From the NCBI GenBank assembly GCA_016720545.1, contig JADKKK010000011.1:1-64000 (forward strand): a stretch of DNA of 64,000 nt, given 5' to 3'. Positions within the stretch are counted from its first letter, which is position 1, and each line of letters opens with the position of its first letter. Source of the stretch: Myxococcales bacterium. Lineage in GTDB: Bacteria > Myxococcota_A > Polyangia > Polyangiales > Polyangiaceae. A program made the position numbers and the translations under genes. Positions 26,967 to 33,967 of the stretch are shown one piece after another. The notes beneath the pieces are model-generated. The model saw only the letters and a program-made list of their open reading frames with translations. It ran no database searches and was not told the DNA's origin.

Positions 26967-27152
26967 CACACCTGCGAGACTTCATTCTCGCAGGGGTGGT
27001 AGTTGGCCGCGGGAGCGGACAAGCCGGAGGGGTGAAGCGGCCAGCTTTGTGGCCGAGAGGGGGCGCCGCGCCCCCTACGGGACAGGGCTAGCACGACTGC
27101 CGTTCGCGCAGCGAACTGCGTAGCGAGAGGGAACCTCTCGCAGTAGTGCTAG
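26963..27152. repeat. CTAG-bounded MITE-like element, family B, long copy
   Basis: This 190-base element starts with CTAGCACACCTGCGAGA and ends with the inverse complement of CTAGCACTACTGCGAGA (15 of 17 bases inverted). It shares its left CTAG with the right end of element A. It contains three hairpins: CTGCGAGA/TCTCGCAG near the left end, GGGGGCGCCGCGCCCCC near 27059-27075, and GCGAGAGG/CCTCTCGC near the right end. The first 117 bases recur inverted at 15283-15397. No gene is present. Confidence 0.75.
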
Positions 27153-27300
27153 TCCCGCAGCCAAGGTCTGGGCGCCCATGTCGCGAGGCTCGTGGAGCGG
27201 CGGAACCCCCGCGCGAGCCCCGCGCCATCCAGGGTCACTCCCGTGGCGCGAGCTGCGAGCGCTGCTGCGCTCGCGCGGCCGTTGTGGCATGGTCGCCGCC

Positions 27301-28470
27301 ATGGAAACGAGCGCGGAGCCGCGGCCCAGCCGCCTTGGGATCATCGGGTACGACTCCTTCCACTTCGTCGTGGAGAACATGGAGCGCTCGCGCCAATTTT
27401 ACGCCGATCGCCTCGACTTCAAGGAGGTCGCGCGGGCGGGCGACGAGCTCGTCTCGCGCAGCGGGCAGCAGTCGGTGGTGTTCGGCGCCGGCGGCGCGCG
27501 TGTGTGTGTCTCGACCCCGCTCTCGCAGAGCTCGAAGGCCGCGCGCTTCTTGAAGCGACACCCGGCCGGGGTCATGAGCCTCAGCTTCCGCGTGAAGGAC
27601 CTCGATCGCACCATGGCCACGCTCGACGAGGTCGGCGGCACCTTCCTGGCCGATCCCGTGGAGGCGACCGACGCGTCGGGCGGTCGGTACCGCTCGGTGG
27701 AGATCGCGACGCCTCTGGGGGACGTCGCCTTCCGCTTCGTTCAGCGGGACGGGTACGCCGGGTTCGCGCCCGGGTTCGTGGACGTGGGCGCCGGCAACGC
27801 GAGCGAGCCCGCCAACATGTACGGCATCCGCGGCATCGACCACGTGACCTCCAACGGGCTCACGATGCAGCCCATCATCGCCTGGTACCGCGAGGTGCTC
27901 GGCTTCGAGCCGTTCTGGGACGTGAGCTTCCACACCAAGGACGTGGCGTCCGAGCGCGCGTCGGGCTCGGGCCTGAAGTCGATCGTCATGTGGGACCCCG
28001 GGAGCGGCGTGAAGTTCGCCACCAACGAGCCTCTGCGCCCGTTCTTTCGCGCCTCGCAGATCGCGAAGTTCGTCGAGGACAACGGCGGAAACGGGGTGCA
28101 GCACATCGCGTTCGCCGTCACCAACATTCTCTGGTCGGTCGAGGAGCTCAAGCGCCGCGAGGTCGAGTTCATGCCGACCCACCCTGCATACTACACGCAT
28201 TTGCCCGAGCGTCTCGCCAAGCTTGGCATCACGAACGTCGCGGCGGAGCTCGCCGAGCTCGAGCGCCTTCAGATCCTCGTCGACGGCGCGCACGACAAGT
28301 ACATGCTGCAGATCTTCATGCGTGAGGCCGCGGCCATGTACGACGAGAACCGCGCGGGCCCGTTCTTCTACGAGATCATCCAGCGCGCTGGCGACGAGGG
28401 CTTCGGCTACGGCAACTTCCGCGCGCTCTTCGAGAGCATCGAGCGCGAGCAGAAGCTCGCGTCGAGCTAG
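27301..28470 (+). CDS. hppD: 4-hydroxyphenylpyruvate dioxygenase
   Basis: This enzyme converts 4-hydroxyphenylpyruvate to homogentisate in tyrosine degradation (and tocopherol-type synthesis in some organisms), in the cytoplasm with Fe(II). The iron ligands are visible: H181 in GIRGIDHVTSN, H268 in GNGVQHIAFAV and E358 in GPFFYEIIQRAGDEGFGYGN. The C-terminal substrate-binding FGYGNFRALFESIEREQ is typical. The 389 residues fit the family. ATG 27301 is preferred because the family starts near this point; ATG 27289 is four codons upstream. No other tyrosine-pathway genes are adjacent. The TAG stop falls in the CTAG boundary of repeat element A, copy 2. Confidence 0.92.
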   Translation: METSAEPRPSRLGIIGYDSFHFVVENMERSRQFYADRLDFKEVARAGDELVSRSGQQSVVFGAGGARVCVSTPLSQSSKAARFLKRHPAGVMSLSFRVKDLDRTMATLDEVGGTFLADPVEATDASGGRYRSVEIATPLGDVAFRFVQRDGYAGFAPGFVDVGAGNASEPANMYGIRGIDHVTSNGLTMQPIIAWYREVLGFEPFWDVSFHTKDVASERASGSGLKSIVMWDPGSGVKFATNEPLRPFFRASQIAKFVEDNGGNGVQHIAFAVTNILWSVEELKRREVEFMPTHPAYYTHLPERLAKLGITNVAAELAELERLQILVDGAHDKYMLQIFMREAAAMYDENRAGPFFYEIIQRAGDEGFGYGNFRALFESIEREQKLASS

Positions 28471-28626
28471 AGCGCCGAACCGCTCGATTCGGTCGGTTTT
28501 TCGCCGATTTACGTCGCCGTGCGTCGTGGCTCCGCCTCGCCTAGTAGCCGTAGGACTCGTCGTCGCGCCTCGCACGGCCCGCGACGCGGCGAGACTCCTC
28601 GGTCATCAAGCGGTTGGGCGCCCTAG
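28467..28626. repeat. CTAG-bounded MITE-like element, family A, copy 2
   Basis: This 160-base copy is about 85-90% identical to 26808-26966 and has the same orientation. The left end CTAGAGCGCCGAACCGC is unchanged. The right end has two changes (CTAGGGCGCCCAACCGC on the reverse strand). The left CTAG provides the TAG stop of the hppD gene. An internal inverted pair near the left end (GCCGAACC...GGTCGG) can form a hairpin. Confidence 0.85.
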
Positions 28627-28896
28627 TCCGGGTGCCCCGAGGCCGATGAAATGGGCCGCACCGTCCAGAGCAGGCTGGGTGGGAGCGACCGCGCGAGGCG
28701 GCCGCCTCACGTCGTCTGCCAGGCGCTCTCACCCTGACGCGGATCGGCCTCGTCTTGCCCGGCCGGGCCGAAGCGCTCGCCGCCCGCGAGGACGCCCGGC
28801 GCGCCGGCTTCGACCTGGTCGTGTACGCGGGCCCAGGAGCCACGCTCTGGGATCCCGATCCTCCTGGAATTTGGATGCCTTGAGGTTGGGCCACCG
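28627..28896. other. Intergenic region with a possible gene remnant
   Basis: No complete gene is seen. On the plus strand, 28728-28883 stays open and encodes a protein-like stretch ending LVVYAGPGATLWDPDPPG and a stop (TGA at 28881-28883). It has no good start codon or ribosome site. The stretch could be the 3' remnant of a gene damaged when repeat element A inserted or by other decay. I do not recognise it. Confidence 0.3.
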
Positions 28897-30387
28897 TCAC
28901 GGCAGGTCGAACAGCCCGCCCCAGCGGCCGTCGCGGTCGGGCGCGTAGGCGCTCGCGCGCGGCGAGACCACGGCGACGTGATCCTCGTGCACGAGCGGGA
29001 TCCACAGCGCCTCTTCCCGCACGAGCGTCTCCACCTCGGCGTAGAGCGCTCGGCGGGCGTCGTCGTCGCGCTGCGCGTCGCCCGCGTCGAGGAGCGCGTC
29101 GAGCCGCGCGCTCCGCACGCGGCCGCGGTTCGAGCCCGCCGGCGGCACGAAGTCGCCGTGCAGGAACACGCGCAGCACGTTCGGCTCGATCACCTCGGGC
29201 AGCTGGAGCATCGCCAGCTCGAAGTCTCCGCTCCCGAGCCGCCCGAGCATCGTGCCGAGCTCGAGCGAGGTCGTCTCGACGAGGAGGCCCACCTCCTCCA
29301 GCGCCGCCGCGAGGATCCGCGCCATGAGCTTGCGCGCGCGGTCGGTCGACACGAGCAGCGACACGCGGGCCCCCATGGCCCCCGCCTCGCGCACGAGCTG
29401 GCGCGCCCCCTCCACGTCGCGCGGCCCGGCCTCCGGCACGTGCGGCCGCGCCCAGTGACCCGGCGGGAGGAGCGTGGACGCGGGCGTGGCGTGTCCCGCG
29501 AAGAGCGTCCGCGCGAGCATCGACCGATCGACCGCGAGCGAGACGGCGCGCCGAACGCGTGCATCTTGCATGATTCCCCGATCGCAGCGCGGCACGAGGT
29601 ACGTGAGGCTCGCGCTCGGGCGGGCGACGACCTGGAGCCCCGCGCGGTCGAAGCTAGGCAGCAGCGTGGGCGAGAACCCGTTCTGCACGAGGTCCGCGCG
29701 CCCGGCGTGGAGCCGCAGCGCCCGCGCGTTCTCGTCGCGCACGGCGCGCAGCGTCAGGGCGTGCTTCGGCGCGGGGAACACGCCGGTCGCGCGAGGGGAG
29801 AGATCGATCACGCCCCCGGCGGCCCTCGTGATCTCGAACGGCCCGAGGCCGTCGAGTGTTCCGTCCGGCGCCGGCGGCGCCGCGGCCTGGTCGGCGCGCA
29901 ATATGGGCAGTTCCAGGTCGGTGAGCAGCGTGGCGTGGGGCCGCGAAAGGACGATCTTCACCCCCAGCGGGCCCTCGGGCTCGGCGCGGGCGATCGCGCT
30001 CACCACGCGTGCGTGGCGCGAGCCCACTTTGAGATCCGCGAAGGCGGCGAGCGTGGCGACCACGTCGGTCGAGTCGAGCGCCTTGCCGCCGTGGAACGTC
30101 ACGCCCGAGCGGAGCGTCACGTGGAGCTCTCTCGGGCCCTCGAAGCGGTAGCTCTTGGCCACGAGCGGGTAGGGCGCGAGCGTGGTTCGATCGATGCCGA
30201 ACAGGCCCGCGTGCACGAGGCGGGTGGCCCTCAGGCCCACCGCGTCGGTCGAGTACCGAGGATCGAGCGTCTCGGCGGCGGTGGTCGTCAGGACCTCGAG
30301 GGGTCTGCCCGGGTCGTCACTCGGACGCGTGCATCCTGCAATGACTCCGAGCAGGCCAGCCAGGCCGAGGGCGCGCGTTGCGGCTTT
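28897..30387 (-). CDS. Peptide/nickel-type ABC substrate-binding lipoprotein (SBP family 5)
   Basis: This about 496-residue protein belongs to the family 5 extracellular solute-binding proteins (DppA/OppA type). The segments seen are TLDPRYSTDAVGLRATRLVHAG split over the family's first lobe, LRSGVTFHGGKALDSTDVV (the signature region), DARVRRAVSLAVDRSMLARTL and the late IPLVHEDHVAV. A lipobox LLGVIAGC follows a short hydrophobic segment. No ATG, GTG or TTG exists in frame upstream of that signal before the neighbouring gene, so the start is unresolved. 30387 is the last residue before the hydrophobic segment. A frameshift or a rare start codon is possible. The permease and ATPase genes are not adjacent. 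Confidence 0.8.
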   Translation of the reverse strand, partial: KAATRALGLAGLLGVIAGCTRPSDDPGRPLEVLTTTAAETLDPRYSTDAVGLRATRLVHAGLFGIDRTTLAPYPLVAKSYRFEGPRELHVTLRSGVTFHGGKALDSTDVVATLAAFADLKVGSRHARVVSAIARAEPEGPLGVKIVLSRPHATLLTDLELPILRADQAAAPPAPDGTLDGLGPFEITRAAGGVIDLSPRATGVFPAPKHALTLRAVRDENARALRLHAGRADLVQNGFSPTLLPSFDRAGLQVVARPSASLTYLVPRCDRGIMQDARVRRAVSLAVDRSMLARTLFAGHATPASTLLPPGHWARPHVPEAGPRDVEGARQLVREAGAMGARVSLLVSTDRARKLMARILAAALEEVGLLVETTSLELGTMLGRLGSGDFELAMLQLPEVIEPNVLRVFLHGDFVPPAGSNRGRVRSARLDALLDAGDAQRDDDARRALYAEVETLVREEALWIPLVHEDHVAVVSPRASAYAPDRDGRWGGLFDLP

Positions 30388-30420
30388 CCAAGCGGGGCGA
30401 GGCGGCGTAAACGACCCGTC

Positions 30421-31902
30421 ATGCGCCGCGTCGCCTTTGGAGTCTTGGCCATCGTGGCCCTCGTCGCGAGAGACGCCTCGTCGGACCCCCCGGCGGCTGC
30501 CCCGGAGCCCGCCGTGGCGTCGCTCGCCGTCAAGGGCGCTGCCCCCGAGATGGTGGCCGCGGTCCACGCCCTCGTGAAGGACCGCACCCTCCGCGACGCG
30601 AAGATCGGCGTCGAGGTGATGGACCTCGGCACGGGCGCGGTGCTCGCCTCCTACGGGGAGCACGTCGCGCTGAACCCCGCGTCGAACGCGAAGGTCTTCA
30701 CGGCGGCCGCGGCGCTCTCGCTCTTGCACGGATCGTTTCGCTACCACACCACGCTGACCGGGGCGCTGAAAGGCGCCGCGGTGGACGGCCCGCTCGTTCT
30801 CCGTGGCAACGGCGATCCGTCGCTCACCACCGAGGACCTCTACGGCCTCGTCCGCCAGCTCGTCGCGCATGGCGCGCGCCGCGTCGACGGCGACATCGTG
30901 GTCGATCAGCGCTTCTTCGACGGCGAGACGACGCCGCCCGCGTTCGAGCAACAGCCGAACGAGTGGGCGTACTTCCGCGCGCCGGTGAGCGCGGTCGCGG
31001 TGAACGAGAACACCGTCACGCTCTCGGTGCGCCCCACGTCCGACGGACAAAACGCCATCGCCACCTTCGACCCCCCGGGGTTCGTCGACTCCGAGGGCGC
31101 CATCAAGACCCGCGGCTCAGGGGCGGACACCGTCGGCCTCGCCCTCGCCGGCAGCGGCAAGCGCCTCTCCGCCAAGCTGTCCGGCGCGGTCGCCGAGAAC
31201 GCGCGCCTCGTACGGTACGTGCGCCGCGTCGAGGACCCGACGCTCCTGGCCGGCTACGCGCTGAAGGCGCTCCTCGAGGAGCGCGGCGTGAAGGTCACGG
31301 GCGAGGTGAAGCTCGGCAGCGGGTCGCCCAAAGCCACCGTGCTCGCGCGCCACGAGTCGGCGCCGCTGTCGACGCTGCTCTACGCGCTCGGCAAGCAGAG
31401 CGACAATTTCTACGCCGAGATGGTCTTCAAGACCCTCGGCGGCGAACGCAAGGGGCGCCCCGCGAAGAGCGCCGACGCGGCCGCGGTGGTCACGAAGTGG
31501 CTCGAACAAGGGCAAATGCTCGAGCCCGGCACGGTCATCAAGAACGGCTCCGGCCTCTTCGACGCGAACCGGGTCACCGCGCACGGCGTGGCGCTCGTGC
31601 TCCGCGACGCCTGGCAAGACCCCTCGCGACGCGCGGAGTTCGTCGCGCAGCTCTCGGTGGGCGGGGTCGACGGCACCCTCCACAAGCGCTTCCGCACGCG
31701 CCAGAAGCACCACGCGATCCGCGCCAAGACCGGCACGCTCGACGACGTCATCGCGCTCTCCGGCTACGTGCTCGCCCCCCCCGGCAAGAACCCGCTCGCG
31801 TTCTCGATCATGTTCAACAAGGTCTCCGGGCGCGGCGGGGCGGCGCGGTCGGCAGCAGACGAGCTCGTCGAGCAGCTCCACGACCGGCTCTGGGGCCACT
31901 GA
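30421..31902 (+). CDS. dacB: D-alanyl-D-alanine carboxypeptidase/endopeptidase (PBP4, S13 family)
   Basis: This 493-residue periplasmic penicillin-binding protein trims peptidoglycan stem peptides or cuts cross-links. The three active-site motifs are present: SxxK as NPASNAK (Ser88, Lys91), SxN as KQSDNFYAEM and KTG as AIRAKTGTLDD. The insertion domain characteristic of S13 enzymes (about residues 110-300) is present. The N-terminus is a signal peptide (MRRVAFGVLAIVALVARDAS). The gene is divergent from the solute-binding protein gene, with few bases between them. It is followed after about 90 bases by the convergent sigma factor gene. Confidence 0.93.
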   Translation: MRRVAFGVLAIVALVARDASSDPPAAAPEPAVASLAVKGAAPEMVAAVHALVKDRTLRDAKIGVEVMDLGTGAVLASYGEHVALNPASNAKVFTAAAALSLLHGSFRYHTTLTGALKGAAVDGPLVLRGNGDPSLTTEDLYGLVRQLVAHGARRVDGDIVVDQRFFDGETTPPAFEQQPNEWAYFRAPVSAVAVNENTVTLSVRPTSDGQNAIATFDPPGFVDSEGAIKTRGSGADTVGLALAGSGKRLSAKLSGAVAENARLVRYVRRVEDPTLLAGYALKALLEERGVKVTGEVKLGSGSPKATVLARHESAPLSTLLYALGKQSDNFYAEMVFKTLGGERKGRPAKSADAAAVVTKWLEQGQMLEPGTVIKNGSGLFDANRVTAHGVALVLRDAWQDPSRRAEFVAQLSVGGVDGTLHKRFRTRQKHHAIRAKTGTLDDVIALSGYVLAPPGKNPLAFSIMFNKVSGRGGAARSAADELVEQLHDRLWGH

Positions 31903-31995
31903 ACCGCGGAGGAGCACGCGACCCAATGAGCGTCGCTTGCGGCGCCTCCCTGGGGCTGCCCGTCGGCTCGTCGCGCGCCGGCGCCGCGACCCAAG

Positions 31996-33495
31996 TCAGT
32001 CGCGCATGTGCTTGCGGATCTTCCCGAGGGCCTGCTCCTGCAGCTGCCGGATGCGCTCTCTCGAGAGGTTGTACTTGTCCCCGATCTCCTTCAGCGTGAG
32101 CTCGTCCTCGTCGTCGAGACCGAAGCGCCACCGGATGATGCGCGACTCGATCGGCGTGAGCGTGGAGAGCAGGCGCCGCACCTCCTCGCTCCACTTCTGG
32201 GACACGAGGTTCTCGTAGGGCGAGATCATGTTCTCGTCCTGCAGGAAATCGATGAACTTCCGGCCGTCTTCGTCGCCGACTGGGCGGTCGAGTGAGAACG
32301 GGGTCTCGGCCCAGGATCCCTTCACCTTGTCGAGCTTCTCCTGCGGAATGCCCGTCTCGCGCTCGAGCTCGGCGAGGGTGGGCTCTCGCCCCACCCGGGC
32401 GATGATGGCCTGCGTGGCGCGCGCCACCCGGTTGTGGGTGTCCAGCATGTGGACGGGGATTCGCACGGCGCGCCCCTTGTCGGCCAGCGCGCGGCTGATC
32501 GCGTGCCGAATCCACCACGAGGCGTAGGTAGAGAAGCGGTAGCCGCGCGTGTGATCGAAGCGCTCGACCGCCTTCATGAGGCCAATGTTGCCCTCCTGGA
32601 TGAGGTCGATGAGCGGCAGGCGTCCGCGGTTGTAGCGGCGCGCGATCGAGACGACGAGGCGCAGGTTCGCCTTCACGAACTTGTTCTTCACCGTCTTCGA
32701 GTGCGCGCTGGCCGCCGAGATCAGCGCGAGCGCCTTCTTGTACTGGGGAGATGCCGGCACCCTCGCGGCGAGCGAGACCTGGGAGTCGGGCACGACGGCC
32801 ACGCCTTCCTCCTCGCGATCCTCTTCGCGCTCGGCGGGGGCCTCCCCCGCGCCTCGAACGACGGTCTCGGCGTTCAGGATCCAGAGGCGATCGCTGTCGG
32901 CGAGGCGGATGGCGCGTGCCAGCGCCGCCGACTTGCTGGCCCACTTCTTCTCGCTATCCTTCGACAGCTTCCCCGACTTCTGAAAGAGCTTGAGGAGCTT
33001 GCGGAGCTCGGTGAGCTGCGGGAGCTCGAGCGCCTCCTCGCCCGTGGGGAGGTCCGCCTCGAGCGAGTCGAGGGCGAGCGTCGCCGACGGCAGGTGCGCG
33101 AAGATGGCCACCCAGTGGTCGACCTCGGCCTGCTCGACCTCGATGGCGGTCTGGAGCTCGTCGTCGGGGCCCATGACGTTGTGCGTCGCCATTTCCCGGA
33201 AGTAGCGCGCGAGCATGGAGTCGCCGCCGCCCTCCTCGGCCTTCTCCTTCGGCGGCGGGGAGCGGTTCGTATCCACGTCGCCGTCCAGCTCGATGCCGGC
33301 GGGCTCGGCCTCGGTCTCGACCTCGTATTCGTCTTCCGCGGCGGCGCCCTCGGGCGAAGCGATCTCCTCTTCCTCGCGTTCGTCGCGTTCGTCGCGTTCG
33401 TCGCGTTCGTCGCGCTCGTCGTCAGCCAGCGCAGCGAGCGGCGCGGGCGCCTTGGCGGGGGCGTGTGCGGCGGCGGTGCTCTTGCGCTTGCTCAT
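31996..33495 (-). CDS. RNA polymerase sigma-70 family factor (group 2, RpoD/RpoH-like)
   Basis: This 499-residue sigma factor directs core RNA polymerase to promoters. After an acidic N-terminal tail with DER repeats (about residues 28-44), it has region 1.2 (DSMLARYFREMATHNVMG) and a charged non-conserved insert. Region 2 follows (KANLRLVVSIARRYNRGR, DLIQEGNIGLMKAVERFD, GYRFSTYASWWIRHAISRAL), then region 3 (REPTLAELERETGIP) and region 4 (LTLKEIGDKYNLSRERIRQL). It lacks the full RpoD region 1.1, so it is probably an alternative sigma like those of myxobacteria that act in stress or development. Start ATG 33495 follows a strong GAAGGAAA ribosome site. Confidence 0.9.
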   Translation of the reverse strand: MSKRKSTAAAHAPAKAPAPLAALADDERDERDERDERDEREEEEIASPEGAAAEDEYEVETEAEPAGIELDGDVDTNRSPPPKEKAEEGGGDSMLARYFREMATHNVMGPDDELQTAIEVEQAEVDHWVAIFAHLPSATLALDSLEADLPTGEEALELPQLTELRKLLKLFQKSGKLSKDSEKKWASKSAALARAIRLADSDRLWILNAETVVRGAGEAPAEREEDREEEGVAVVPDSQVSLAARVPASPQYKKALALISAASAHSKTVKNKFVKANLRLVVSIARRYNRGRLPLIDLIQEGNIGLMKAVERFDHTRGYRFSTYASWWIRHAISRALADKGRAVRIPVHMLDTHNRVARATQAIIARVGREPTLAELERETGIPQEKLDKVKGSWAETPFSLDRPVGDEDGRKFIDFLQDENMISPYENLVSQKWSEEVRRLLSTLTPIESRIIRWRFGLDDEDELTLKEIGDKYNLSRERIRQLQEQALGKIRKHMRD

Positions 33496-33967
33496 GAGGT
33501 TTCCTTCTTTGGCTGCGAGCGGTCGGGCGTCAGAGCGAGGCCCATCGGAGCGCGCGATGAACGCGGGGGGCCCAGACCTTGGATGCGCCGGGGGACGCGA
33601 AAGTTCGCTTTGACAAGGTTCGAGTCGGAGGTCAGAGAAATGAGAACGAGGCGGGACGAGGCGGGACGAGGCGAGACGAGGCGGGACGAGGCGAGGCGGT
33701 GAGGGCGCGCAGAACCTCAGGCTGTGGCGTGGGGCCGCCACCGATGTTGGCCCACGAAGGCTCAAGAAGCGTTCCATCGACGCGCGGCGACCCGTGGGTC
33801 GGGCACCCGCTTCGATGTCATTTCTCTCTTGCAAAGTGCGTTCCCGCCGTTCTGTTCCGTTCAAGGCGGAAAGGCTCGTCCCCGCTTCCCGCCGGCCGTG
33901 AGAGAGTCCACCTCCGCCAAGCGGTGCTTCGCGCGCGCCGCGCCGCCGCACTCGCTCCCCCAACGCC
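33496..33967. other. Intergenic region between the sigma factor and ABC exporter genes
   Basis: This 472-base divergent gap should hold both promoters. A 10-base tandem repeat (unit GCGGGACGAG, about five copies) runs at 33647-33699. On the plus strand TTGACA occurs at 33611-33616, but no convincing -10 follows it. I see no gene and no structured RNA that I can support. Confidence 0.4.

Noticed and set aside
27178..27300. Longer N-terminus for the hppD product starting at 27178
   Set aside because: The extra 41 residues are Arg/Gly-rich with no family match, and HppD proteins begin near the METS position.
28978..30420. Long plus-strand frame running into dacB from 28978
   Set aside because: It is the mirror of the solute-binding protein gene. 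The sequence is His/Arg/Glu-rich without any domain, and dacB has its own signal peptide at 30421.
33377..33425. CRISPR-like short repeats
   Set aside because: The repeat is a direct 9-base codon repeat inside the sigma factor gene without spacers.
33611..33640. Possible tRNA T-arm (GGTTCGAGTC) and a TTGACA -35 box
   Set aside because: There is no matching stem around the T-loop-like word, no acceptor stem or anticodon arm, and no -10 box at proper spacing.
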